NCBI GenBank assembly: GCA_030151145.1
Contig: JASLEL010000282.1
Span: 1-12,026 of the forward strand
Direction of reading: 5' to 3'
DNA: 12,026 nt
Source: Aquirhabdus sp.
Lineage (GTDB): Bacteria; Pseudomonadota; Gammaproteobacteria; Pseudomonadales; Moraxellaceae
Shown here: one piece after another, positions 1 through 5,628 of the stretch
Numbering within the stretch: position 1 is the stretch's first letter
How the letters are laid out: each line of letters starts with the position of its first letter
Notes under the pieces: generated by a model
What the model was told of the DNA's origin: nothing
What the model saw: the letters and a program-made list of their open reading frames with translations, nothing else
Database searches by the model: none
Made by a program: the position numbers and the translations under genes

Positions 1-51
1 GTCTGAACCAGGCAATGGGTTAATTTCTGTCAAGTTAGTCTGCAGCATCAT
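1..51 (-). CDS. possible N-terminal fragment of an unidentified protein
   Basis: A minus-strand reading frame runs open off the left edge. Two adjacent ATG codons lie at 51 and 48, and a third in-frame ATG is at 81. The visible peptide from 51 is MMLQTNLTEINPLPGSD. Only a weak GGA precedes the ATG at 51, and nothing resembling a ribosome site precedes the ATG at 81. The fragment is too short to identify or to test for coding bias. It could be chance; its main support is that it reads away from a non-coding, promoter-like AT-rich stretch. Confidence 0.2.
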   Translation of the reverse strand, partial: MMLQTNLTEINPLPGSD

Positions 52-108
52 CTTTTTGTCCACTAAATCGGCATAGCGCATGGATGGTGATGCTTGTAGA
101 GGCGCAGG

Positions 109-144
109 TTATCCACAAAATCTGGGGGTAATCGTGTGGGAAAG
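109..144 (+). repeat. 36-bp direct repeat, left copy
   Basis: It is identical at 33 of 36 positions to 5266-5301, including an unbroken 23-base run from the start. Mismatches are at 132, 133 and 142. The copies are 5157 bases apart in the same orientation and enclose the whole TelA operon. It includes a perfect DnaA box. Confidence 0.85.
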
Positions 145-154
145 GGTGAGATAA
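109..154 (+). promoter_or_regulatory. DnaA-box array A (oriC-like)
   Basis: A perfect DnaA box, TTATCCACA, lies at 109-117. Behind it, in the opposite orientation, are degenerate boxes TGGGGGTAA (123-131), TGTGGGAAA (135-143) and GTGAGATAA (146-154). Their starts lie 14, 26 and 37 bases after the start of the perfect box. The same offsets recur in arrays C and D. The AT-rich tract at 151-194 follows directly. Only the first box is a full consensus match, so binding at the others is inferred from periodicity. Confidence 0.5.
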
Positions 155-194
155 CTTCTATTTATTTAATTAAAATCATTATCTTATATTTAAT
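151..194. other. AT-rich tract, candidate DNA-unwinding element
   Basis: Of these 44 bases, 40 are A or T, in a window that is otherwise moderately GC-rich. The tract contains CTATTTATTT (158-167), which as I recall also occurs in the 13-mer region of E. coli oriC. It lies between two DnaA-box arrays, an arrangement expected of an unwinding element. It could equally hold a promoter. It also contains a Fur-box-like 19-mer at 165-183. Confidence 0.4.
165..183. promoter_or_regulatory. Fur-box-like 19-mer
   Basis: Compared by eye with the classical Fur consensus GATAATGATAATCATTATC, 15 of 19 positions agree, including an unbroken AATCATTATC at the right end. The strong AT bias of the tract makes a partial match more likely by chance. 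No clear downstream gene is visible for it to control except the possible fragment at the left edge. Confidence 0.25.
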
Positions 195-237
195 CGGGGC
201 GATGGTTGGCTTTTGCTGCGACGATGCGCACACGCAT

Positions 238-273
238 GGCTCAGTCAGATGCGCCGGGGTGACTGACTCAGCC
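238..273 (+). repeat. imperfect inverted repeat next to DnaA-box array B
   Basis: The left arm GGCTCAGTCA (238-247) can pair with TGACTG (260-265) plus AGCC (270-273), leaving a four-base bulge at 266-269 and a 12-base loop. The hairpin ends exactly where the perfect DnaA box at 274 begins. There is no T tract, so it is not a rho-independent terminator. Function unknown. Confidence 0.35.
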
Positions 274-317
274 TGTGGATAACCTTATGGATAAGTCTGT
301 GGGTAAGATGTGGATAT
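274..317 (-). promoter_or_regulatory. DnaA-box array B, four boxes at 11-12 base pitch
   Basis: Four 9-mers in one orientation are TGTGGATAA (274-282, a perfect reverse-orientation DnaA box), TATGGATAA (286-294), TGTGGGTAA (298-306) and TGTGGATAT (309-317). The last three each differ from the first at one position. Starts are spaced 12, 12 and 11 bases apart, close to one helical turn, as seen where DnaA forms ordered oligomers at origins. The stretch CCTGTGGATAAC around the first box also matches, as I recall it, the context of box R1 in E. coli oriC. This is the strongest of the four arrays. Confidence 0.55.
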
Positions 318-350
318 GCTGCGTGATCAGCAGCCTAAGACCCGCGGGTC
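318..350. repeat. hairpin plus perfect 12-bp palindrome after the operon
   Basis: GCTGC (318-322) and GCAGC (330-334) form a short inverted repeat around TGATCA. A perfect palindrome, GACCCGCGGGTC, occupies 339-350, about ten bases beyond the stop codon of the last operon gene. Neither is followed by a T tract on the minus strand, so no standard terminator is evident for the four-gene operon. These could act as transcript-end structures or as a protein-binding site. Confidence 0.4.
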
Positions 351-360
351 ATCCTGTACA

Positions 361-1014
361 TCAGGAGTGCGAGACCAGAAAGTCGTTGTGCTGAAATTTA
401 TCCTTGAGGAAATTGCCATTGGCAATCAGGGACTGGGCGTCGGCATTGGAGACATTGACCACGATTTCCGCCATTTTGTTTTCCATGAGTTTGAGTTGCT
501 CGGTCAGGACCTGCTTGGCGGTCTTGCCGTCGCTACCGGGGATGGGATAGGTCGCGCGAAAGACCGCTGGCAGTGCCATATAGCTCGCCAGCGTCTCCGG
601 TAGATAGCGCAGTGCAGTCTCACGGACCGTATAGGCGTCGTCATCGGCGCCGGCGGCTTTCAGCCTCGGCAGGATGGCGCGGATGGAGGCGATGGTGTGC
701 TCAAGGCTCGCCAGCATGGCAGGCTCCAGATGGGGTTTGGCCACTTGCAGCAGCTCATCCAGTCGCTGTTCGGTCTCCACCAGTGACAGACTGTCCGAAA
801 TGGGTCCTGTGAGCAGGATGCTGGGGGAGAAGAGCTGGGCAACGGTCCAGCCACAGCCATAGAGGCCCAATGTCAGCCAGAGCCAGCCGCTGTGAATAAA
901 CCCGGCAAACAGCAAGGCCGGCCCCACAAGGGCGGTCGCAAGCCCGGCGATATTGGCATTGCTGTAGAGGAACAGCAATGCACGCAGTCTGAAGGAGCGT
1001 GGCTCTTCACTCAT
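361..1014 (-). CDS. two-helix membrane protein, XpaC-like, last gene of TelA operon
   Basis: The product is a 217-residue protein from ATG 1014; GTG at 1017 is an alternative that adds one residue. Two hydrophobic segments near residues 15-37 and 42-62 form an N-terminal hairpin with few charges. A soluble, largely helical domain follows. It contains ALRYLPETLASYMALP (about 136-151), which recalls the 'YLPxTL' element of XpaC/'5-bromo-4-chloroindolyl phosphate hydrolysis' proteins. That family is commonly found beside TelA genes, which fits the context. The assignment is by eye and moderate only. The start overlaps the stop codon of the VWA gene (TGATG), and GAGGG lies 8 bases upstream, implying translational coupling. 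The molecular function is unknown; a membrane platform for TelA is an inference. Confidence 0.8.
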   Translation of the reverse strand: MSEEPRSFRLRALLFLYSNANIAGLATALVGPALLFAGFIHSGWLWLTLGLYGCGWTVAQLFSPSILLTGPISDSLSLVETEQRLDELLQVAKPHLEPAMLASLEHTIASIRAILPRLKAAGADDDAYTVRETALRYLPETLASYMALPAVFRATYPIPGSDGKTAKQVLTEQLKLMENKMAEIVVNVSNADAQSLIANGNFLKDKFQHNDFLVSHS

Positions 1015-2642
1015 CACTGATACCCTCGGATTTCCTTAAAGACCACAGGCAGCGGTGCCTGACGGCCATCAAACAGCTTGCCGCCCGTCAGCGTTGCAAT
1101 CTTGCCCAGCTCACTGTCACTGGCTTCACCAAAGATGATCGGGAAGATGCGTGCGGGTGCGGCGCCAGCGATGGCTGATGGCGTGGTGACGCCTGCGATT
1201 TGCTCAAGCTGCGCTGTAAATCCTTGTGCATCCGGTGCGATATTGTTTTCACCATCCGTCAGCAGCACGATCGAGATCAGTCGCTCGGGATGTGCGGCAT
1301 GTTCGGTGCGCGCCATGATCTCAGCCTGCGCCAAGGCACCATAGATCGCGGTGCCACCATCAGCAACCAGATGATTGGCGTATTGATTGATCTGGTTGCG
1401 TCCCTGCTCCAGATTCTGATCGAAGTTCACTTCGACAGGCGTCTGGATATGATCGGAGAAGGCCATGAGCTGGACGTGTTCGCGTTTCTGGAAGCTGGCG
1501 TAGCGGGCTGTGGCGGTCGTGGCATCGGCACCAGTCAGCACACGTAGGGCATTCTGGACGGCTGCCAGACGATCACCCTGCATCGAGCCACTGACATCGA
1601 GGACAAAGATCGAGGTCGCTGGACGGCGCAGCTCGCCCTGATAAGCACTCAAGACTTTATCGATCACATCCAGCCGATTGGGGAAGGTGAGATCGACGAC
1701 GGACTGCTTGGGTAGTGCAGCGGTCGGTGCGACATCGGACAGGACCGGACGCAGATTCATGGCTTGCGTGGCCTGCTGCTGTAGATCCGGGGATTTCCAT
1801 GCCGCGATGAGTCGGTCATAGTCGCTGCGCTTGGCGGCATTGAGCAGCATCAGCGGATAGTTGGCGGTGATCACGCCGTCGGTGGGGTAGATCAGTGTGA
1901 GCTTATCCGGCCCTGTCAGACGATCATTGGCGCGCAGCAGGACGGCCTCGTAGTTGATCATGGCGTCGAGCTTCTGCCCGCTGGTGACAAAGGCGTCAGC
2001 GAGCCAGCCGGAGCTGCCTGCAGTGAGCTGCTGGCCTTTTAAGAAGCGGGTCAGGAGTGCGCTATTCACTTCCGAACTTGCGAGATCCTCGGTCTTGCCA
2101 GCACCCGCCGCTGCGACAGCAAACAGGGCACTCATGCCGCTGTTGGAGGAGGTCGGATTGGTCATGGCGTAGGTGAGTTTGCCCTGATTTGCGGCTTCGG
2201 CAATGTCTGCCCAGGTCGGATTGTGCTGGTCCCAGCCGAGCGCGTGTAGCTTGGCAGCACGGATACCGATGGCGATGCGCGAATAGAACAGTTTGTCACT
2301 GGCAATGATCTTGGGCTTGAGCGCCAGCGCCGGATAGGCACCATTGGGCGGCAGGATGGCGTCGAACTGCTCGCCAGCATTGACACGATCCACGATATCC
2401 AGCGTGCCGGCGTAGGTGAATTTGATCTCGACACCAGCGGCTTTGGCTTTGTCGGTCATGGTCTGACCAAAGTCTTTTAGCTCAGAGCCCGCCAGAATCT
2501 TGAACTGGGCTGTCGTGCCGATGCCATTGTTCGCATTGCTATCGGCATCGTGATGGGCGGGTTTACTGCAGCCAGCGAGCAGGCTCGTTGCGATGACGGC
2601 GACCGCCAGCCATGGTCTGGACCATCGGGTCGTGTTGATCAT
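1014..2642 (-). CDS. lipoprotein with solute-binding domain fused to VWA domain
   Basis: The protein has 542 residues. The N-terminus is a classic lipoprotein signal with lipobox LAGC (22-25) and Cys25 as the acylated residue. Ser follows the Cys, so outer-membrane rather than inner-membrane retention is predicted. Residues about 45-300 resemble a type 2 periplasmic binding protein, with the ligand-site-like segment TSSNSGMSALF (164-174). Residues about 343-540 are a von Willebrand A domain. Its metal-ion-dependent adhesion site looks complete: DVSGS (349-353), Thr431 in DGGTAIYGAL and Asp463 in LLTDGEN. VWA domains with this motif usually bind protein partners through a divalent cation. The ATG overlaps the telA stop as ATGA, with AGGTGA just upstream. 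The domain pair is a recognised annotation category, but I know of no established function for it. The ligand is unknown. Confidence 0.9.
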   Translation of the reverse strand: MINTTRWSRPWLAVAVIATSLLAGCSKPAHHDADSNANNGIGTTAQFKILAGSELKDFGQTMTDKAKAAGVEIKFTYAGTLDIVDRVNAGEQFDAILPPNGAYPALALKPKIIASDKLFYSRIAIGIRAAKLHALGWDQHNPTWADIAEAANQGKLTYAMTNPTSSNSGMSALFAVAAAGAGKTEDLASSEVNSALLTRFLKGQQLTAGSSGWLADAFVTSGQKLDAMINYEAVLLRANDRLTGPDKLTLIYPTDGVITANYPLMLLNAAKRSDYDRLIAAWKSPDLQQQATQAMNLRPVLSDVAPTAALPKQSVVDLTFPNRLDVIDKVLSAYQGELRRPATSIFVLDVSGSMQGDRLAAVQNALRVLTGADATTATARYASFQKREHVQLMAFSDHIQTPVEVNFDQNLEQGRNQINQYANHLVADGGTAIYGALAQAEIMARTEHAAHPERLISIVLLTDGENNIAPDAQGFTAQLEQIAGVTTPSAIAGAAPARIFPIIFGEASDSELGKIATLTGGKLFDGRQAPLPVVFKEIRGYQ

Positions 2643-3838
2643 AGTTTCACCTGTGTCAGATCCGTGGTCTGGGCCTCGGCGACCGCCTGCAGGCGTACCC
2701 GATCCAGATAGCTTTGGGATTTTGTGACGCCATCCTGCAGGACATTGACGGTCTGGGCCATGCTATCCAGTGCCTTGGATTTAAAGGTATCGATGGCATC
2801 CAGCGACTGGTAGATATGAGTAAACGCCGACTGCAGTTTTTCCAGCGGTATCGTACTGCTGGCGGCCTGCTGATGAATGGCTGCGGTGTCCTGTGCCAGC
2901 ATGCGCGCGGTGCCTTCGATGATGGTGCCGGTGGTCTCGTTTAAGGCCTGAATCTGGCTGAGGACCAGCTTGGCGTTGGCCATCGCCTGTGCCACGATGA
3001 CGGCGGTGCGCAGGGCACTCACGGTCGTGGTGGTGGCACGATCCACGCCTTTGATCAGCTCCAGATTGTTTTTGCGGATGATGTCGAAGGCGAGATAAGA
3101 CTGGATATTGACGCTCTGCTGGGTCAAGAGATCAATCACTTTCTGACGGGTGTAGAAGACCATCTCGTCATGAATCAGCTTGGCTTTGTCAGGGTCGGTA
3201 AATTCCAGCACTTTGGCCCGCTCGCTCAAGGCGGCATCGAGTTTTTGGCCGATAAGGATGTATTTTTCCAGTTGCTTCATCAGGTTCCAGAGGTTGGTCT
3301 TTTCGACTTCAAGTGCGCTGTTGTCGCGGCGCAGTTCATCCTGACCGCGCTTTAAGCCCAGAATGATGGCATTGATATGGGCCTGTGAGGATTCGTAGCG
3401 GGCAAAGTATCCAGCCAGTCTATTGCCAAAAGGAATAAAGCCCAGAATCTTGCGTACCGACAGCAAGTCGCCCTGACGGGAGGGGTCCAGATCTTCGACG
3501 GTGCGGCGTAGCTCGATCAAGGATGAGCCGACATCGGAGGCGGGATCAACGACGCCTTTTTTTAAGCTCCCGACCGGACGCTCCAGCATGCGGTTGGAGA
3601 CGGCGGCGGCTTTCTGGATGTCACCCACCCCCATGTTGTGGATGCGGTTGACGGCATCCTTGAAGATCGGGTCTTGGACGTCGTTTTGTACCACGAGATT
3701 GACAAAGTCAGTGACGATCCCGTCCAGCGGTGCTTTTTCGGCATCACTCAAGGTCACTTTGCCTTGTGCTTTCTCCACAGTGACGGCAGCGACGGCCTCA
3801 GGGGGTGTCAGTGCGAAGTCTTCAGTCGGGTTGGACAT
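2639..3838 (-). CDS. telA: TelA family (toxic anion resistance) protein
   Basis: A 399-residue protein without signal peptide or membrane segment is predicted, hence cytoplasmic. It matches the TelA family (once linked to tellurite resistance) over most of its length. The hallmark stretch KILGFIPFGNRLAGYF (about 130-145) is followed by long charged helices, including TNLWNLMKQLEKYILIGQKL (about 181-200), typical of the family. TelA proteins are found in envelope-stress and Ter-type gene neighbourhoods; the biochemical activity is not settled. I chose ATG 3838 over the upstream in-frame ATG at 3859. AAGGAG sits 8 bases before 3838, inside the longer frame, and the seven extra residues (MPQGEND) look non-family. 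The gene starts 71 bases after the solute-binding protein gene ends and its stop overlaps the start of the VWA gene, so it is the centre of the operon. Confidence 0.9.
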   Translation of the reverse strand: MSNPTEDFALTPPEAVAAVTVEKAQGKVTLSDAEKAPLDGIVTDFVNLVVQNDVQDPIFKDAVNRIHNMGVGDIQKAAAVSNRMLERPVGSLKKGVVDPASDVGSSLIELRRTVEDLDPSRQGDLLSVRKILGFIPFGNRLAGYFARYESSQAHINAIILGLKRGQDELRRDNSALEVEKTNLWNLMKQLEKYILIGQKLDAALSERAKVLEFTDPDKAKLIHDEMVFYTRQKVIDLLTQQSVNIQSYLAFDIIRKNNLELIKGVDRATTTTVSALRTAVIVAQAMANAKLVLSQIQALNETTGTIIEGTARMLAQDTAAIHQQAASSTIPLEKLQSAFTHIYQSLDAIDTFKSKALDSMAQTVNVLQDGVTKSQSYLDRVRLQAVAEAQTTDLTQVKL

Positions 3839-3867
3839 GTCATTTTCTCCTTGAGGCATGGGCCTAT

Positions 3868-3880
3868 GATGGCGGCCATC
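3868..3880. repeat. short perfect inverted repeat between first operon gene and telA
   Basis: GATGGC (3868-3873), one G, then GCCATC (3875-3880) form a 13-base interrupted palindrome in the 71-base gap. There is no T tract. It could be a small mRNA hairpin that tunes expression between the first gene and telA, or chance. Confidence 0.3.
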
Positions 3881-3909
3881 AGCTTACGGTGTTGATTTTA
3901 CTTGGGTCT

Positions 3910-5046
3910 TTAGCTTGCGGTATTGGCGGTGTTAAAGCTGGCTTCGATGCGTTTGATCATGGCTTCCAGCCACTCATAGCTGGGCGGGTCGACCACATTG
4001 ACCAGTATGTCGGGCACTTTGATGCCTTTTTGCTGCCAGATCTCAGGGCCTTTACTGTTGCCTGCAGTCCGGAAGCCGTAGTCATGGGCCAAAGACTGCA
4101 GTGTAGGATCTGTCTCAAGTAACTGCCCGAGACGGACACCCGCCGGGGTATAGGGCACAAAGATATGCTTGGAATAGATCGTCGGCTCGGGATAGAGGAT
4201 CACCATGTCGCTTTTCTGCAGATCGGGATGCTTGAGCCATGCGGCGATCATCTGTGATTCATAGGCCATGAGCAGGGGTGCCTTGCCCATGCCCAAGGCC
4301 AGATAGTCTTCAAAGGGACCCGACGAGGATTGCTCCTGAAAACCCTGCCGCAGAAAGAGCGGCGCGACTTCAGGGATCACACGATCTACATCCTGACTGC
4401 TCTGGACGATCTGTTCGCCATTGGCTTCGTAGCTGGCCAAGGCAAGAAACATCGCCGCGCTGTTGGAGGTGCGTACATCGGTTGAGTTGATCAGCACGGC
4501 CTTGCTGGTGGCGAAGGCAGCGCTGTCTTTGAGATCGCGCCAGCGTGCGCCGCTATTGATGAGTTTGAGTAGCTTGGGAAAATCAACGATGTAGTAGAAC
4601 TGGTCTTTTTTGGTCGCGATACCATTGGCGACCAGAATCTCGGCAATCGGTCGCCAGCTGGCGACCACCATGGGCGTATAGAACGGGGTAAAGACCGTGC
4701 TGGCCTTGACGCGGCGTTGCAATTCTTTGGCGGCAGGCGCACCTGAGGGGAAACCGAAATCGTAGCCCTGATCATTGCCACGGTTGGCGATGGCGCGTGA
4801 GCCGGTTTTCTCGACGTTAACGATGAGTCCCTGGGCCTTGAGTGCGGCCTGTACACGCGGGTCGGCAAAGAAGTCTTCTTTTTCTGAGCCGATCAGCCCT
4901 TTCACCATAATCTGCTGGTGCGCATCGCTTTGCGCGGTGATTTGTCCGCTATGCTGGACTTCCGAGTGAGAGTACCAGATCCCGCCACCCACGCTGCCGA
5001 GCAAGACGACAGCAAGTACACCTGCAACCAGCTTTCTGCTTTCCAA
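3910..5046 (-). CDS. membrane-anchored periplasmic solute-binding-like protein
   Basis: The protein has 378 residues and begins with TTG. That start is supported by AGGAGG (5053-5058 on the opposite strand) six bases upstream, with no better in-frame ATG. The N-terminus MESRKLVAGVLAVVLLGSVG is a positively charged stretch followed by a hydrophobic helix, with no lipobox Cys. It is therefore either a signal anchor or a cleaved signal. The body resembles a type 2 periplasmic binding protein. TSNSAAMFLAL (193-203), AYESQMI (261-267) and MVILYPEP (281-288) mirror the segments TSSNSGMSALF, NYEAVLL and LTLIYPTD of the VWA-fused lipoprotein in the same operon, so the two are probably paralogous domains. 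No permease or ATPase gene is adjacent. This is the first gene of the operon. A sensing or scaffolding role in the periplasm is inferred; the ligand cannot be read from the sequence. Confidence 0.85.
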   Translation of the reverse strand: MESRKLVAGVLAVVLLGSVGGGIWYSHSEVQHSGQITAQSDAHQQIMVKGLIGSEKEDFFADPRVQAALKAQGLIVNVEKTGSRAIANRGNDQGYDFGFPSGAPAAKELQRRVKASTVFTPFYTPMVVASWRPIAEILVANGIATKKDQFYYIVDFPKLLKLINSGARWRDLKDSAAFATSKAVLINSTDVRTSNSAAMFLALASYEANGEQIVQSSQDVDRVIPEVAPLFLRQGFQEQSSSGPFEDYLALGMGKAPLLMAYESQMIAAWLKHPDLQKSDMVILYPEPTIYSKHIFVPYTPAGVRLGQLLETDPTLQSLAHDYGFRTAGNSKGPEIWQQKGIKVPDILVNVVDPPSYEWLEAMIKRIEASFNTANTAS

Positions 5047-5142
5047 AATCAGCCTCCTGCGGCAATCCTTCTGAAGGATGGTTTCCTAAAAACAGGCATG
5101 GAGTCAATGTGGAGAAAAAGTGATTTGTTTCCAGTTATATCT

Positions 5143-5159
5143 GCAATGATTCTTATCCT
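5143..5159 (-). promoter_or_regulatory. weak Fur-box-like site upstream of the TelA operon
   Basis: Read on the minus strand, this stretch contains ATAAGAATCATT. It agrees with a common Fur-box variant (TAATGAGAATCATTATC) at 11 of 17 positions, including the core AGAATCATT. It lies about 100 bases upstream of the operon's TTG start, close to the candidate promoter. If real, it would suggest metal- or stress-linked control. The match is weak. Confidence 0.2.
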
Positions 5160-5163
5160 GTTG

Positions 5164-5192
5164 GATATACTGTAATTGACAGACGTGAACAA
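5164..5192 (-). promoter_or_regulatory. candidate promoter of the TelA operon
   Basis: On the minus strand, TTGTTC (5192-5187) and TATATC (5169-5164) are separated by 17 bases, giving 3/6 and 4/6 matches to sigma-70 -35 and -10 hexamers. It sits about 120 bases upstream of the first gene. TATAAC at 5139-5134 is an alternative -10 without a good -35. Low certainty. Confidence 0.2.
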
Positions 5193-5265
5193 TCGGTGAC
5201 TGTATCGTGTAACAGATCGGCAAGGGTTGTGGGATATGGCCTGCGCAGATTTCTCATGCCCCGAT

Positions 5266-5301
5266 TTATCCACAAAATCTGGGGGTAACTGTGTGGGAGA
5301 G
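5266..5301 (+). repeat. 36-bp direct repeat, right copy
   Basis: This is the partner of 109-144 (33/36 identical). It lies about 220 bases upstream of the first gene of the operon, in the non-coding region between the two divergent transcription units. A third, more diverged copy of the same pattern starts at 5418. Confidence 0.85.
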
Positions 5302-5311
5302 CTGGGGATGG
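5266..5311 (+). promoter_or_regulatory. DnaA-box array C
   Basis: A perfect DnaA box TTATCCACA (5266-5274) is followed by degenerate, opposite-orientation boxes TGGGGGTAA (5280-5288), TGTGGGAGA (5292-5300) and TGGGGATGG (5303-5311), at offsets 14, 26 and 37. These offsets are identical to those in array A. The region 5312-5417 beyond it is AT-leaning but holds no other motif I can support. Confidence 0.45.
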
Positions 5312-5417
5312 GTAGGATTATATCCTTTAATATCAGGTGTTTGAGTTAATGTGCGGTTTCGTGTGTCAGATGTGTAATTGAATGATTCTTTTGCACTTTT
5401 TTTGATCATGATGCGAC

Positions 5418-5463
5418 TTATCCCCAAAAATTGTGGGCAAGCCTGTGGGTTGGTTGCGGATAG
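5418..5463 (+). promoter_or_regulatory. DnaA-box array D with adjacent AT-rich DNA
   Basis: TTATCCCCA (5418-5426, one mismatch from the DnaA consensus) is followed by TGTGGGCAA (5432-5440), TGTGGGTTG (5444-5452) and TGCGGATAG (5455-5463), again at offsets 14, 26 and 37. The AT-rich segment at 5464-5500 ends in TTAAATCATT at the same distance from the array as TAAAATCATT in the left region. The left and right stretches therefore align over roughly 75 bases without gaps. Confidence 0.45.
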
Positions 5464-5507
5464 TTACGATTTTATGTAATTAAATCATTGGCTTTTTATG
5501 TCTGTGG

Positions 5508-5537
5508 TTGAATTCGCGCCAGCAGTCGGATTAGAGT
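5508..5537 (+). promoter_or_regulatory. candidate promoter of the MOSC gene
   Basis: TTGAAT (5508-5513) and TAGAGT (5532-5537) are spaced 18 bases apart, each with 4/6 matches to sigma-70 hexamers, about 90 bases before the GTG start at 5629. Weak evidence. Confidence 0.2.
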
Positions 5538-5628
5538 AAATAAAGGCAGTGCAACAGGGCATGGCATGTGGTCTGGCGATTGCGCTTGTCGCCGGGTTGA
5601 TTGGATTGGATCGAATTGAGGGGCAGAC

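Noticed and set aside
310..603. 97-codon plus-strand reading frame
   Set aside because: It lies almost entirely antisense to the XpaC-like gene and starts inside the DnaA-box array; a shadow frame.
361..5046. Reading the operon as a conventional ABC uptake system
   Set aside because: No permease or nucleotide-binding protein is present, and one binding domain is fused to a VWA domain.
5176..5206. Perfect TTGACA on the plus strand with TGTATC 19 bases later
   Set aside because: The spacing is poor and the nearest plus-strand gene starts more than 400 bases downstream; also overlaps the candidate minus-strand promoter.
5049..5273. 74-codon minus-strand reading frame upstream of the TelA operon
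   Set aside because: It has no ribosome site, no recognisable domain and overlaps the promoter region and the DnaA box at 5266; it looks like chance reading through non-coding DNA.
109..5301. Interpretation of the direct repeats as transposon ends or phage attachment sites
   Set aside because: No transposase or integrase is encoded between them, there is no terminal inverted repeat or target duplication, and the repeat is better explained as a DnaA-box module with further diverged copies.
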